Shown here piece by piece: positions 54,838 through 63,051 of a DNA stretch of 64,000 nucleotides (the first letter of the stretch is position 1; every line of letters starts with the position of its first letter). A program made the translations under genes and the position numbers. Origin of the DNA: Psychromonas sp030397575. Its GTDB lineage: Bacteria > Pseudomonadota > Gammaproteobacteria > Enterobacterales > Psychromonadaceae. Under the pieces are notes generated by a model that was not told where the DNA came from, searched no databases, and saw only the letters and a list, made by a program, of their open reading frames with translations. The stretch lies in assembly GCF_046250175.1 (NCBI RefSeq), contig NZ_CP176468.1; one strand, given 5' to 3'.

Positions 54838-55278
54838 TTAGGTGAAAATACCATGCTCAAGTCTGCCAATAACATTCAAAACGATCTCAGTATCTTTATC
54901 ATTTGATAGCATATCAATAGGTAACCTGCCTCCTAAAGCCTTTATTGGCGTTTTTAACCATATCAAAGCCTCTTTCTCATTTTCAAAGAATTGAACTGCC
55001 GAGATTAAAACTTTAGCATATCGTTCTGATTCATCGTCATCCAATTTAATTAAACTCTTGTTTAGGTCAGTAAATTCAAGAGCTGAATCTTCATACCTAG
55101 AGATTGCTGGCCACAATACTTCATATAGGATTGAATTATTGTCATCATGAGAGTCTATCAATTTATCAGTTAGGGCTATAGCTTCTTCGTATTGTTCTTT
55201 TGATGTAATACCGCCACAGTCAAACGGGAGTGCTTCTTGAAGTTGACGCGCAATATCAATAATTTTTTGAGTGTCCAT
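54838..55278 (-). CDS. Orphan antitoxin: HigA-like N-terminus with MbcA/ParS toxin-binding domain
   Basis: 146 residues. The C-terminal ~55 residues (ENEKEALIWLKTP, ALGGRLPIDML, VIGRLEHGIF) are a clear MbcA/ParS/Xre toxin-binding domain (DUF2384), normally paired with a RES toxin. The N-terminal ~60 residues (SKEQYEEAIALTDKLID) resemble the dimer-forming part of HigA-type antitoxins rather than the usual Xre HTH, so DNA binding may be lost. No RES gene adjoins it. It may be a decayed or stand-alone anti-toxin. The ribosome binding site is weak. Confidence 0.7.
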   Translation of the reverse strand: MDTQKIIDIARQLQEALPFDCGGITSKEQYEEAIALTDKLIDSHDDNNSILYEVLWPAISRYEDSALEFTDLNKSLIKLDDDESERYAKVLISAVQFFENEKEALIWLKTPIKALGGRLPIDMLSNDKDTEIVLNVIGRLEHGIFT

Positions 55279-55376
55279 TTGATCGCCATTGAAACAAAAT
55301 AATATACATTATACTCTTAGTCTGAGTATTCCATTAAGGTTGCATCTAAAAATAATTACCTAAGGCTCTAAGTACG

Positions 55377-55452
55377 CCGAAGCGAGCCTGAAAAATAAGG
55401 CGTTAACGTAACGCTCCGAAACTACTTATACTGAATTATTCTTCATCATAAA
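55377..55452. repeat. Direct repeat copy 1 (terminator block)
   Basis: About 76 bp that recur at 58196-58272 with roughly 85-90% identity by eye. The block spans the last codons and stop of the Phd-like gene and a hairpin terminator (see 55391-55414). Confidence 0.8.
55391..55414 (-). terminator. Terminator after the Phd-like antitoxin gene
   Basis: GCGTTA/TAACGC arms (55400-55405, 55409-55414) followed on the minus strand by TTATTTTT. It sits 12 bp after the antitoxin stop codon inside the repeat block. Confidence 0.65.
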
Positions 55453-55695
55453 AGGAGACTTACGTTGCACCAATCGCTCTTTAAAAGAGCTTGATGACAT
55501 TACACGGCCTGCTTGCATATCACTTTTTGCGAAGCTAACTAGGTTTAGTAAGGCAATTGCTTCTTCACGTTTATCTCTATCTTGAACAGATTCAATAACA
55601 TAAACTGGCTTACCATTTTTTGTAATCGTCAATGGCTCTTCTAAAGGTAGATTTGCGGCGTTTTTTTTCAAAAAACTTATTGTTTCTACATTCAT
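55426..55695 (-). CDS. Phd/YefM-family antitoxin, no adjacent toxin
   Basis: An 89-residue protein with the Phd/YefM fold signature at its N-terminus (ISFLKKNAANLPLEEPLTITKNG, then KPVYVIES). It has a good ribosome binding site (GGGAGAG). Family members bind DNA and neutralise a Doc, RelE/YoeB or similar toxin encoded next to them. Here no toxin gene lies on either side, and the 3' end runs into a duplicated terminator block, so the partner was probably lost. Confidence 0.82.
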   Translation of the reverse strand: MNVETISFLKKNAANLPLEEPLTITKNGKPVYVIESVQDRDKREEAIALLNLVSFAKSDMQAGRVMSSSSFKERLVQRKSPFMMKNNSV

Positions 55696-56094
55696 AATTT
55701 AACTCTCCCATTAGTAAAAGCATTAGCTTCAATTTATTTTAACACGTCACAAATAATTAGTAAGTTGAAATGAATTTGGAAACATCGCCAGGCTTTTTAG
55801 AGTTTTTTATTACATTTCCTAACTCATTAAGTGCCCCTTTACGAGCTAGGAAGCTAAGTCGCAAACGCCCCCAAAGCGACTTAGAAATGGATATCATTGA
55901 TCATAATTTAAAAGTCCGCTGTGAGCCTAAAGCGGTCTTTAAAAAAGTACTTTTCTACCGATTGGAACCACGAAGCAAGATAGCGCACTAAGTTGAAAAG
56001 GTCGTAAAGAATGGTAACCATTTACACTTGCAATTTACCACTTTTTTGAGTGTAGCAATACTCCTGTGCTTACTAATTAACACAACCAGTAAGT
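55696..56094. other. Intergenic region, no supported gene
   Basis: About 400 bp. A 73-codon plus-strand frame at 55770-55991 has no family resemblance and no ribosome binding site, so I do not call it. Confidence 0.35.
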
Positions 56095-56544
56095 TTACTT
56101 AGGTGCTTCAATCTCTTTTATGTCTTTGCGTTGATTACGTTTTACGACCAAAACACCAGCTAATATACATAAAATGCCAAACAACTGTGATAGTTCCCCA
56201 CCATTATTGATAATATCCCAAACAACCCCTGTAAGTAATTGACCTCCAATAACGAGCAATGCGGTCAGCGTTGCCCCAATTCTTGACAGTACATAACTAT
56301 TTATAGCGACAAATAAAGCGCCTAAAATACCGCCAGTCCAGCTTGCGGCAGGAGCATCCATAATTCTTTCAAGCGGAACTATTGATGTAAAATATACAAT
56401 TATACTTAGGAAAATAAACCCTATAGCATGATTCCAAAGAGATGCGTAGAACGGGCTGGTATCCTGACTTAGTCTTCCATTAAGTATTCTACAAAAACTA
56501 ATACAGCATCCGTTGAATAGAGCAATCATAATTACCATTGTCAT
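56095..56544 (-). CDS. YdcZ/DUF606-type DMT transporter subunit (second of pair)
   Basis: 149 residues from an ATG at 56544, which overlaps the stop of the partner gene (TAATG) behind a GGGGA ribosome binding site; a longer frame to 56577 is unlikely. It has five predicted helices and the DUF606 pattern (SWTGGILGALFVAINSYVL, ALLVIGGQLLTGVVWD). Such half-size proteins pair to make a ten-helix transporter. The substrate is unknown. Confidence 0.83.
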   Translation of the reverse strand: MTMVIMIALFNGCCISFCRILNGRLSQDTSPFYASLWNHAIGFIFLSIIVYFTSIVPLERIMDAPAASWTGGILGALFVAINSYVLSRIGATLTALLVIGGQLLTGVVWDIINNGGELSQLFGILCILAGVLVVKRNQRKDIKEIEAPK

Positions 56545-57011
56545 TAATATCCCCTTCCGAACAATGTTACTAAACAACCTACCGCCATTAGTATTAATGC
56601 AATAGCATCATTAAGGTTCATTGAACGTTTATCTAAACCAAACAAGCCTAAGGTATCGCATATAAATCCAAACAAGACTTGACCTGCCATAATTAATACG
56701 ATTGAACCGGACAAACCTAGTGGGCTATTGACCGTGATAGCAGCCAAAATTACGGTAAAAGCGCCTGGTATGCCTCCCAAATAAGCCCAAATGGGAGTTT
56801 TTGACTTGGAATGCGAAGATATTTTTCCTTTAACGAAAGCACTGGCTAGCATTAACACCACAAGGGAAACTATTGTACCAACTCCGTGTGCAACCCAGGA
56901 CGCAAGCAAAGGTGAGCTAAAAGTGGCTAGTTTACTATTAACTGCAATCATACTGGCAAGCATTACCCCGCCTGCAAGTGCCATAGAGAGATTGATTGGT
57001 TGTGTCTTCAT
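56544..57011 (-). CDS. YdcZ/DUF606-type DMT transporter subunit (first of pair)
   Basis: 155 residues, five helices, DUF606 family (VAHGVGTIVSLVVL, YLGGIPGAFTVILAAI, MAGQVLFGFICDTLG). It is encoded first in a coupled pair with its paralogue and divergent from a LysR gene 106 bp away. Two related half-proteins produced together suggest a dual-topology or heterodimeric exporter. Confidence 0.85.
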   Translation of the reverse strand: MKTQPINLSMALAGGVMLASMIAVNSKLATFSSPLLASWVAHGVGTIVSLVVLMLASAFVKGKISSHSKSKTPIWAYLGGIPGAFTVILAAITVNSPLGLSGSIVLIMAGQVLFGFICDTLGLFGLDKRSMNLNDAIALILMAVGCLVTLFGRGY

Positions 57012-57117
57012 GCTATTTCCAAATGATTTAATGTTGTTATGTAATATATAGAGTTTCTATTAGCTTGATAATCCACTATATTGTGAACTCTTTGTTTCCC
57101 ACAGGTAAACAGTAAAA

Positions 57118-58017
57118 ATGGATACATTTTCAACTATTCCGGTGTTCACTGCCGTAGTCGAACTGGGCAGTTTTTCTCAAGCAAGCCGCAAACTTGGGGT
57201 AACCAAATCAGCCGTGAGTAAGCAAATTAGTTCGTTAGAGGCACATCTGAGTGTAAAACTGATTCAGCGAACAACTCGTAAATTAAGTTTGACAGAGGCG
57301 GGTGAACAATATTACAGCTATATCCATAGAGCTAAAAATTTAGTCAATGAAGGTGAGGATGCTATTAGCAGTCTTCAAGGAACTCCCTCTGGGCATCTCA
57401 AAGTGAGTGTTCCCATGGTGTTTGGACAACTTCATATTGCACCTTTGTTAAGTGAGTTTTTAATTCGTTTTCCTAATATAAAGCTTAGTTTATCAATGGA
57501 TGATAAAGTCGTAGATCTAGTTCAAGATGGATTAGATATGGTATTAAGAATCGGTGAATTATCTGATTCAAATCTTGTGGCACGTAAGCTATCTCGTTGT
57601 CGTAGTGTACTCTGCGGATCCCCTAGTTATTTTAAAAAACATGGTAAGCCTCAAGAATTAAATGATCTAAAACAGCACAATTGTTTGTACTATTCCTATT
57701 ATAGGTCGGGTCTTGAATGGGTGTTTGATGGCCCCAATGGTTCTGAGCGGATCAAGCCAGATGGTAATATTCAGGTAAATAACAGTGATGTACTCAAGTT
57801 GTTGATGCTCGATGACATTGGTCTCTGCCAAATGCCACTATTTCTTGTCGAACAAGAGTTGAATAGCGGTGCATTAGTAACCACATTGGAACAATACAAA
57901 CTACCTGAGCACGGGATATACGCAGTTTATCCTCAGCGCTCTTTCATTCCAGAAAAACTCAAGGTATTCCTTAATTATCTAGAAGAAAAATTAGTTCTGA
58001 AGAGTCAAATATGGTAA
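57118..58017 (+). CDS. LysR-family transcriptional regulator
   Basis: 299 residues; HTH GSFSQASRKLGVTKSAVSKQI and an effector domain of the CrgA/AaeR type (VSVPMVFGQLHIAPLLSEFL). It is divergent from the paired YdcZ-type transporter genes, which it probably regulates. Confidence 0.88.
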   Translation: MDTFSTIPVFTAVVELGSFSQASRKLGVTKSAVSKQISSLEAHLSVKLIQRTTRKLSLTEAGEQYYSYIHRAKNLVNEGEDAISSLQGTPSGHLKVSVPMVFGQLHIAPLLSEFLIRFPNIKLSLSMDDKVVDLVQDGLDMVLRIGELSDSNLVARKLSRCRSVLCGSPSYFKKHGKPQELNDLKQHNCLYYSYYRSGLEWVFDGPNGSERIKPDGNIQVNNSDVLKLLMLDDIGLCQMPLFLVEQELNSGALVTTLEQYKLPEHGIYAVYPQRSFIPEKLKVFLNYLEEKLVLKSQIW

Positions 58018-58195
58018 GTGTTGATGCTAATTAAGGTAGGCAACAATTTAAGAAACGTCTAACAGATTTGGGGCAATATAGCTTAGAAGTCGTACTCTAT
58101 TCTATCTAAATTATATTCAAGGTTAACGTCTGCTGTGTCGGAACAGCTGACGTTATATTTTGTAAACACACACAAATTCTAAGCCACTTTGTGCC

Positions 58196-58272
58196 CCGAA
58201 GCGTGTCTGAAAAATAAGGCGTTAACGTAACGCCTCTGAAACTACTTATACTGAATTACGATTCGTCATAAA
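58196..58272. repeat. Direct repeat copy 2 (terminator block)
   Basis: About 77 bp matching 55377-55452. Here the block ends the tiny frame at 58256-58294, and the hairpin is a better one (GGCGTTA/TAACGCC). The two copies lie 2.8 kb apart in the same orientation. Confidence 0.8.
58210..58234 (-). terminator. Terminator in repeat copy 2
   Basis: GGCGTTA (58218-58224) and TAACGCC (58228-58234) arms with a 3-nt loop, followed on the minus strand by TTATTTTT. Confidence 0.65.
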
Positions 58273-58410
58273 GTAAATCTTCTAAGTTACTCATCTTCGC
58301 TCCTTTTTTGCTTTCAAATCATTTTTGGTCGAAAGCTCTGATCACTAGGTGAGCATTTAGTTCAATCCTTATCCATAATTCAGGTTATACAGAAAAATAG
58401 AGAGGGTCAC

Positions 58411-58600
58411 ATGAATACTATAATCATCGGGTTAGATATCACAAAGCCAGCTTTTATTTTATTTGGATGGATGAATCGGGCAAGATATTAAAGAAAAAAC
58501 AGTTAACACGGAAAAAAGACGTTTGAATATTTATCTAATTTATCGCCCTGTATTGTCGTCATGGAGGCTGTACATAATAGAACAGCATTAAGTAATTAAA
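58411..58600 (+). mobile_element. IS110-family transposase N-terminal remnant
   Basis: From the ATG at 58411 the frames read IIIGLDITKPAF, then (shifted) MDESGKILKKKQLTRKKDVF and LSNLSPCIVVMEAVH, the DEDD-transposase start of IS110 elements. Frameshifts and stops break it and the rest of the element is missing. Confidence 0.7.
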
Positions 58601-58635
58601 TACGAGATTTAGTTATTCCTAAAGGATTGACTTAG

Positions 58636-58870
58636 AAACCATCTCAAACACCTTAGCTGTTAACTTACTATCTAGCGATAAAGAGAATATCTACCCCAGC
58701 AACTTGTTTACGAGCATATAAATCTATTACGATAACTAGGCATGCCCAATGGTTTCCTATCCAATATAACTGATATCACCGCACCAAATTTCATTAGGTT
58801 TACTCATATTGAATTGACACTGAAGCAAGTTAGGTATGGCCAAGTGTTCGTTAATTTAGGAGTACGATAT
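58636..58870 (-). mobile_element. IS3-family OrfB transposase remnant
   Basis: The minus strand encodes FNMSKPNEIWCGDISYIW, GNHWACLVIVIDLYARKQVAG and TAKVFEM in broken frames, the start of the rve integrase core of IS3-type OrfB with its first Asp (CGDIS). It is truncated and inactive. The ~210 bp that follow before the hydrolase gene contain only its terminator. Confidence 0.72.
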
Positions 58871-59031
58871 CGTACTCAATGTAATACCATCATTTTTCGA
58901 TATATCTACTAACAACCTAACCCAGCTGGATTGGAACTAATGTTAAATGCTGCGCATGTCTATATCGTTTTTAGCTTAATCGTTTCCAAGGCTTCGATAG
59001 TTGATATTTATAGCGACTTCGATAAAAATAG

Positions 59032-59073
59032 GTTCTAGACTCAATTCTGACAGTCGTAAATTGAGTCTAGAAC
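59032..59073 (-). terminator. Terminator of the MBL-fold hydrolase gene
   Basis: Perfect 15-bp arms (59032-59046, 59059-59073), 12-nt loop, followed on the minus strand by CTATTTTTATCG, 10 bp after the stop codon. Confidence 0.82.
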
Positions 59074-59082
59074 TATCAAGAT

Positions 59083-60030
59083 TTATAAGCTTTGGTGTCC
59101 TGGTTGTACTTTAATTTCAGGGTTCTCATTAACTAATTGTATGAGTTTATGTAAGCTGTCATGACTACCTTCTCGATCAGTTGAAAAACCACCAGGTTCA
59201 ACGCCGTGATTCCAACCCCAAGCAGTATGAGTCGCATCACCCGTAAGCAATAAAGGCCCTTCTGTTGTATTGACAAAGTATGCTGTTGAGCCAGCAGTGT
59301 GACCAGGAGTATGAATAGCGAACAAGCTACCGTCACCAAATATATCCACATACTCTGCAGTCCATTCTTGTAATGGAGGCCTACCTTCAAGCATAGTGTC
59401 TACCGCGCCTCTAAATGCAGCGTACAAAAAGTATTTCTCCTTAGTTTCCCCACGTCCAACATAAACTGGAACTTGTTTATCTATAGCTGATATACCACTA
59501 ATATGATCAAAATGTAAATGTGATAAAAACACTCCTTTCAATTTAAGATTCTCTTCTTCTAAATAATTATCCATAGCTGTTAGCAATTCCATTTTATCTA
59601 AGTTTAATTTTGGTTCCAACCAACTTGGAAAACCTAGAGACTGTGGGTCATTAAAGAATTGGTTACTGACACCAGTATCAATCAAAAAGTCACCATACAA
59701 AGGGTGATTAATGTGAAAGGCATAAATTTCAATCTCTTCTTGATGGTCTTCTAAACCGGCTTGTTTTGCTTCCGGTGAGTCAAGATTGATTAAACCACTT
59801 AAAGGAACAACCCAGTTTGCAGATTTAATTTTTTTCAGTGATACCGTACTTCCTGATACTAGGCTATTGATAAGTTCTTGTTTGTCGCTTTGCTTGCCTA
59901 ACACTGAGCTGACAACTGGATGTCGTGTTTGAGTTGCCTGACTAATCCAAATTATAAAAGATATTAGTGATAAGCTGACAAAGCCTACCGCACAGGTTAT
60001 ATAAAACTTTTTATTAATAGTAAAACTCAT
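59083..60030 (-). CDS. Membrane-anchored metallo-beta-lactamase-fold hydrolase
   Basis: 315 residues with an N-terminal signal-anchor (~10-30) and an MBL domain: His171-x-His173-x-Asp175-His176 (HLHFDH), His244 (TPGHTAGS), Asp265 (TGDATHT) and late His312. The complete site suggests a dinuclear Zn hydrolase facing the periplasm. The layout resembles lactonases of the AHL/quorum-quenching type, but the substrate cannot be fixed. It is divergent from a LysR gene and ends in a strong terminator, so it is a single-gene unit. Confidence 0.85.
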   Translation of the reverse strand: MSFTINKKFYITCAVGFVSLSLISFIIWISQATQTRHPVVSSVLGKQSDKQELINSLVSGSTVSLKKIKSANWVVPLSGLINLDSPEAKQAGLEDHQEEIEIYAFHINHPLYGDFLIDTGVSNQFFNDPQSLGFPSWLEPKLNLDKMELLTAMDNYLEEENLKLKGVFLSHLHFDHISGISAIDKQVPVYVGRGETKEKYFLYAAFRGAVDTMLEGRPPLQEWTAEYVDIFGDGSLFAIHTPGHTAGSTAYFVNTTEGPLLLTGDATHTAWGWNHGVEPGGFSTDREGSHDSLHKLIQLVNENPEIKVQPGHQSL

Positions 60031-60149
60031 CTTAATTTACTCCTAGGTTGTTGATATAATTTATCTGACTTCGATAAAAAACAGACTGTTATAATTATCT
60101 GTTTACCAAATTATGTAAATCAGCTAAAAATCGATTGGTGTATCCAAAT

Positions 60150-61025
60150 ATGAATAGAGCGGAATTAAATTGGCAAGACCTTAGATTTTTTTTAGCTGTA
60201 GCGGAGGCAGGCAGCTTTAGTTCTGCTGCACGCAGTTTGAAATTAGGGCAGCCTACTTTAAGTAGGCGTATAGCAGATTTTGAAGAGCAACTTGGAGAAA
60301 CCTTATTTTTCCGTAATAGTTATGGTTGTGAACTAACTTCATTGGGAGCCAAGTTATTACCGTCTGCAAAACAAATGGCTATTTGGTCGACTGAAATCCT
60401 CACACAGACGCAAATACCTGAGAAAATTGAAGGACGTGTACGCATCACCGCACCACCAAGTGTTTGCTTTGCAGTACTCCCTCAAGTAGCACATAAACTG
60501 CACACAGATTATCCAGGTATTCAATTGGAAGTCCTTAGCAATATTAATACATTAAATTTAGCTCTTGGAGAGGCTGAGATATCGGTCCGTACTGCGTTAC
60601 CTAAAGATCAAGATTTAATCTGTCTTGCTTCTTTTTATAGTCGGATGAAAGTATATGTAGCCAAAGACCTTGCTAAAAGCCTGAGTGATAATGTTTCCAT
60701 TCATGATTTAAATTGGATTTGTTGGTCAGATGACCAAAATCACTTAATCTCTAATCAACTCCTCAAGCAAGAAATCCCAAATTTTAAACCTGTATTTAGT
60801 TCTAATGATTACAATGTTCAAATTGCTGCATGCAGTGCAGGTTTAGGAGCATTAATTCTCCCCGATGAATTAGCTAACAACCTACCACTAAAAAACCTTA
60901 AACCTTTAAATATCGATCTGAATAAATACTCCGCGAGTGAGCTACATATCATTGTCCACAAACGTCAACAGTACATGGCAAGAGTTGTTATAGTGTCTGA
61001 ATTACTTCAAAAGCATTTTAGATAG
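60150..61025 (+). CDS. LysR-family transcriptional regulator
   Basis: HTH GSFSSAARSLKLGQPTLSRRI plus effector domain. The open frame reaches TTG 60135 and GTG 60138, but the ATG at 60150 (291 aa, MNRAELNWQDLRFF) is the natural start by family alignment. It is divergent from the MBL-fold hydrolase gene, about 120 bp away, and likely controls it. Confidence 0.86.
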   Translation: MNRAELNWQDLRFFLAVAEAGSFSSAARSLKLGQPTLSRRIADFEEQLGETLFFRNSYGCELTSLGAKLLPSAKQMAIWSTEILTQTQIPEKIEGRVRITAPPSVCFAVLPQVAHKLHTDYPGIQLEVLSNINTLNLALGEAEISVRTALPKDQDLICLASFYSRMKVYVAKDLAKSLSDNVSIHDLNWICWSDDQNHLISNQLLKQEIPNFKPVFSSNDYNVQIAACSAGLGALILPDELANNLPLKNLKPLNIDLNKYSASELHIIVHKRQQYMARVVIVSELLQKHFR

Positions 61026-61448
61026 AGTGTTCTTCGAGCACTATTAGTCTTTTTTTAAACTTCGTGCTGTGAAGAAGAAGGTATTCTGTATTACTTACTT
61101 GTAATTTCTCCGTAACGTGATTTGCCCAAATACTTGGGCTTATGAAATGCGATTTATCGTCGCTTCCTCCTTTACCAAGAAAAGGCATTTTAATGAGGTT
61201 ACTCAAATCATTAGCCTCTAGTACTTATACTAAGAAATAGTTTATTGATGGAAGTTAATCCAGGGCCGTGGCTTATTGTTTGAAAAAGCTACATATGTAA
61301 GTTATCAACGCCCGATTTAGGAACAATGGAAGTATAAATTCAATATTGCTTATCCACATCTCAGGTTAAATACATACCCATTGTATTCACTCACAACAAT
61401 TAACTTAATGAAAATTATTAATTTTAAAGACAGTTCACCTGTTTATAA
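61026..61448. other. Intergenic region, no supported gene
   Basis: About 420 bp. A 62-codon minus-strand frame (61018-61206) overlaps the LysR stop and has no family resemblance. Nothing else is recognisable. Confidence 0.35.
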
Positions 61449-62201
61449 TTATAAATTTCCCACGCCACCATCGATTAACAATTCCGAACCTAACATGAAT
61501 GATGACTCATCAGAAGCCATAAAAACGATAGCTTTAGCAATTTCTAATGGTGTGCCCATTCTATTTAAAGGAACTAATGCCTTTACTTCATCTATTAATG
61601 CATCCTTCTCTTCCACAGGTAGACCAAATTTATCAAATGCCTCTGTGTACGTTGGTCCTGGGCTAATGCTATTTACACGGATACCACGATTTTTGAGTTC
61701 TCCAGATAATGTTCTAGATAAAGAGATGAGACCCGCTTTACTAGCTGCATAAATACTACTTTGAGCTAGTCCAATTTGAGCTGAAACACTACCACACAGA
61801 ATAATTGAAGCTGAATCTGACAATAGCGGCAGTAAATATTGAATCAAAAAAAATGGACCTTTAAAATTAGTATCCATGACTTGGTCAAAAGACATTTCGT
61901 CCCAGTCCTCTATTTTTTTGTGTGTGACATCACCTGCATTTATATAAATCACGTCAAGCTTTGGTAACTTTTCAATAAGTTTATTTGCCAAGTCCCTTTG
62001 TTGACTTACATTAGAACTATCATTTTTTATAAAAATAGCCTCACTACCTAATATAACTCTAGCTTTATCTAACCCTTCTTCATTGCGCCCAGTTACAATG
62101 ACCTTTGCTCCTTCACTTTCAAATTGCTTGGCTGTTTCCAAGCCAATTCCTGCTGTGCCACCAGTAATAAGCGTATATTTATCTAAGAGCCTTTTTGTCA
62201 T
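61449..62201 (-). CDS. Short-chain dehydrogenase/reductase
   Basis: 250 residues, classical SDR: TGGTAGIG cofactor motif (13-20), INAG, catalytic Ser region LCGSVS, YAASK (Tyr/Lys pair ~151-155) and the ISPGPTYT segment. The TGRN stretch after the second strand favours NADPH. The substrate is unknown. It is divergent from an HxlR regulator gene 78 bp away, which probably controls it, as in redox- or aldehyde-responsive pairs. Confidence 0.9.
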   Translation of the reverse strand: MTKRLLDKYTLITGGTAGIGLETAKQFESEGAKVIVTGRNEEGLDKARVILGSEAIFIKNDSSNVSQQRDLANKLIEKLPKLDVIYINAGDVTHKKIEDWDEMSFDQVMDTNFKGPFFLIQYLLPLLSDSASIILCGSVSAQIGLAQSSIYAASKAGLISLSRTLSGELKNRGIRVNSISPGPTYTEAFDKFGLPVEEKDALIDEVKALVPLNRMGTPLEIAKAIVFMASDESSFMLGSELLIDGGVGNL

Positions 62202-62279
62202 AATTATTCCTTAACATATTAATTTAAGATGGAAAAAGCATTATGACGCTGTTAGTATAATAAAAATAGTAGGTACCAA

Positions 62280-62648
62280 ATGGATACTAATAAAATGAAA
62301 AAAAAAATACTACCTTCTCAATGTCCGATGGTTGATTTTGTAAATATTATATCTGGGAAGTGGGCTATTCCAGTGTTGTATAGATTAATTATTACTAACG
62401 ATGCAGTACGTTTCGGAGTATTACAAAGGGCAATGGGCACTATTACACAAAAAGAATTAACTAAGCAATTACGCTCATTTGAAGCACTAGGTATAGTTAC
62501 TAGAAAAATATTCTCGGAAATGCCACTGCGTGTTGAATATCAAATTACAGAATTGGGGAAAACCTTAAAGCCAACACTTGATTCCCTTGCTTCTTGGATG
62601 AATGAACATAGAGAAGAATTATTAGATCATGATAAATATTCTAAGTGA
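62280..62648 (+). CDS. HxlR-family transcriptional regulator
   Basis: 122 residues with an HxlR winged helix: conserved Cys near the N-terminus (PSQCPM), ISGKWAIPVLYRL, TITQKELTKQLRSFEALGIV and RVEYQITELG. The Cys could sense quinones or electrophiles as in related YodB/QorR proteins. A TATAAT box lies at 62256-62261. It is divergent from the SDR gene. Confidence 0.88.
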   Translation: MDTNKMKKKILPSQCPMVDFVNIISGKWAIPVLYRLIITNDAVRFGVLQRAMGTITQKELTKQLRSFEALGIVTRKIFSEMPLRVEYQITELGKTLKPTLDSLASWMNEHREELLDHDKYSK

Positions 62649-62666
62649 AAATTGTAATTGTTCTCG

Positions 62667-62691
62667 GTGTAAATTATATTTTAATTTACAC
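62667..62691 (+). terminator. Hairpin after the HxlR gene
   Basis: Perfect 10-bp AT-rich arms (62667-62676, 62682-62691), 5-nt loop, followed by TCTCTCCT on the plus strand. A plausible but weak terminator. Confidence 0.4.
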
Positions 62692-62775
62692 TCTCTCCTG
62701 ATATAAAATACCCATGGATCTGTATTGAAGTTTCTTTCCTACCCTCTATAGTTTATCGATTAAAATAGAGCTTTT

Positions 62776-62943
62776 TCATTTCAAATAAACAACATTTAAA
62801 ACTAAATATTGCTGAAGAATACTCAGAAAAATATGAATATGCTCTTTTTCAGTGTCCTTCCTCATTGCTTTAACAGTCAGGCCATGAAACTGAGGGGTAA
62901 TGAGAATCAACTTCGCCAATAACTCTTGTTCTTTAGAGGTCAT
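62776..62943 (-). CDS. Small hypothetical protein (55 aa)
   Basis: A 55-codon frame starting MTSKEQELLAKLILITPQFH with an AAAGGA ribosome binding site 5 bp before the ATG. It has a charged N-terminal helix and a hydrophobic C-terminal helix (FLSILQQYLVLNVVYL), no stop until TGA at 62776, and no recognised family. It is divergent from the last LysR gene. Coding status is uncertain because nothing supports it beyond the ribosome binding site and composition. Confidence 0.4.
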   Translation of the reverse strand: MTSKEQELLAKLILITPQFHGLTVKAMRKDTEKEHIHIFLSILQQYLVLNVVYLK

Positions 62944-63051
62944 ACTTTTCCTTTAGATAACTCCACTTATAACAATATTATAAGTTGACGTTTCCATATA
63001 AAAATTTAAAACTATTAGAATGAATAGTTTTAAATTAATGGATCATTAATT

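Larger units (their letters stand above)
58018..58410. other. Non-coding region with repeat copy 2
   Basis: Contains the second copy of the terminator block and a 12-codon reading frame (58256-58294, minus) with a strong ribosome binding site. Nothing else is recognisable. Confidence 0.45.
62649..63051. other. Intergenic region with a small ORF
   Basis: About 400 bp. It holds a hairpin after the HxlR gene (62667-62691) and a probable 55-codon gene on the minus strand (62776-62943). Confidence 0.4.

Noticed and set aside
55377..55452. Integron attC-like site suggested by GGCGTTAACG in the repeat block
   Set aside because: The core does not fit GTTRRRY/RYYYAAC pairing and the hairpin is followed by a T-run, so it reads as a terminator.
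55770..55991. 73-codon plus-strand ORF
   Set aside because: No family resemblance, no ribosome binding site, composition unlike neighbouring genes.
61018..61206. 62-codon minus-strand ORF overlapping the LysR stop
   Set aside because: No recognisable domain, and its end lies inside the LysR gene; treated as chance.
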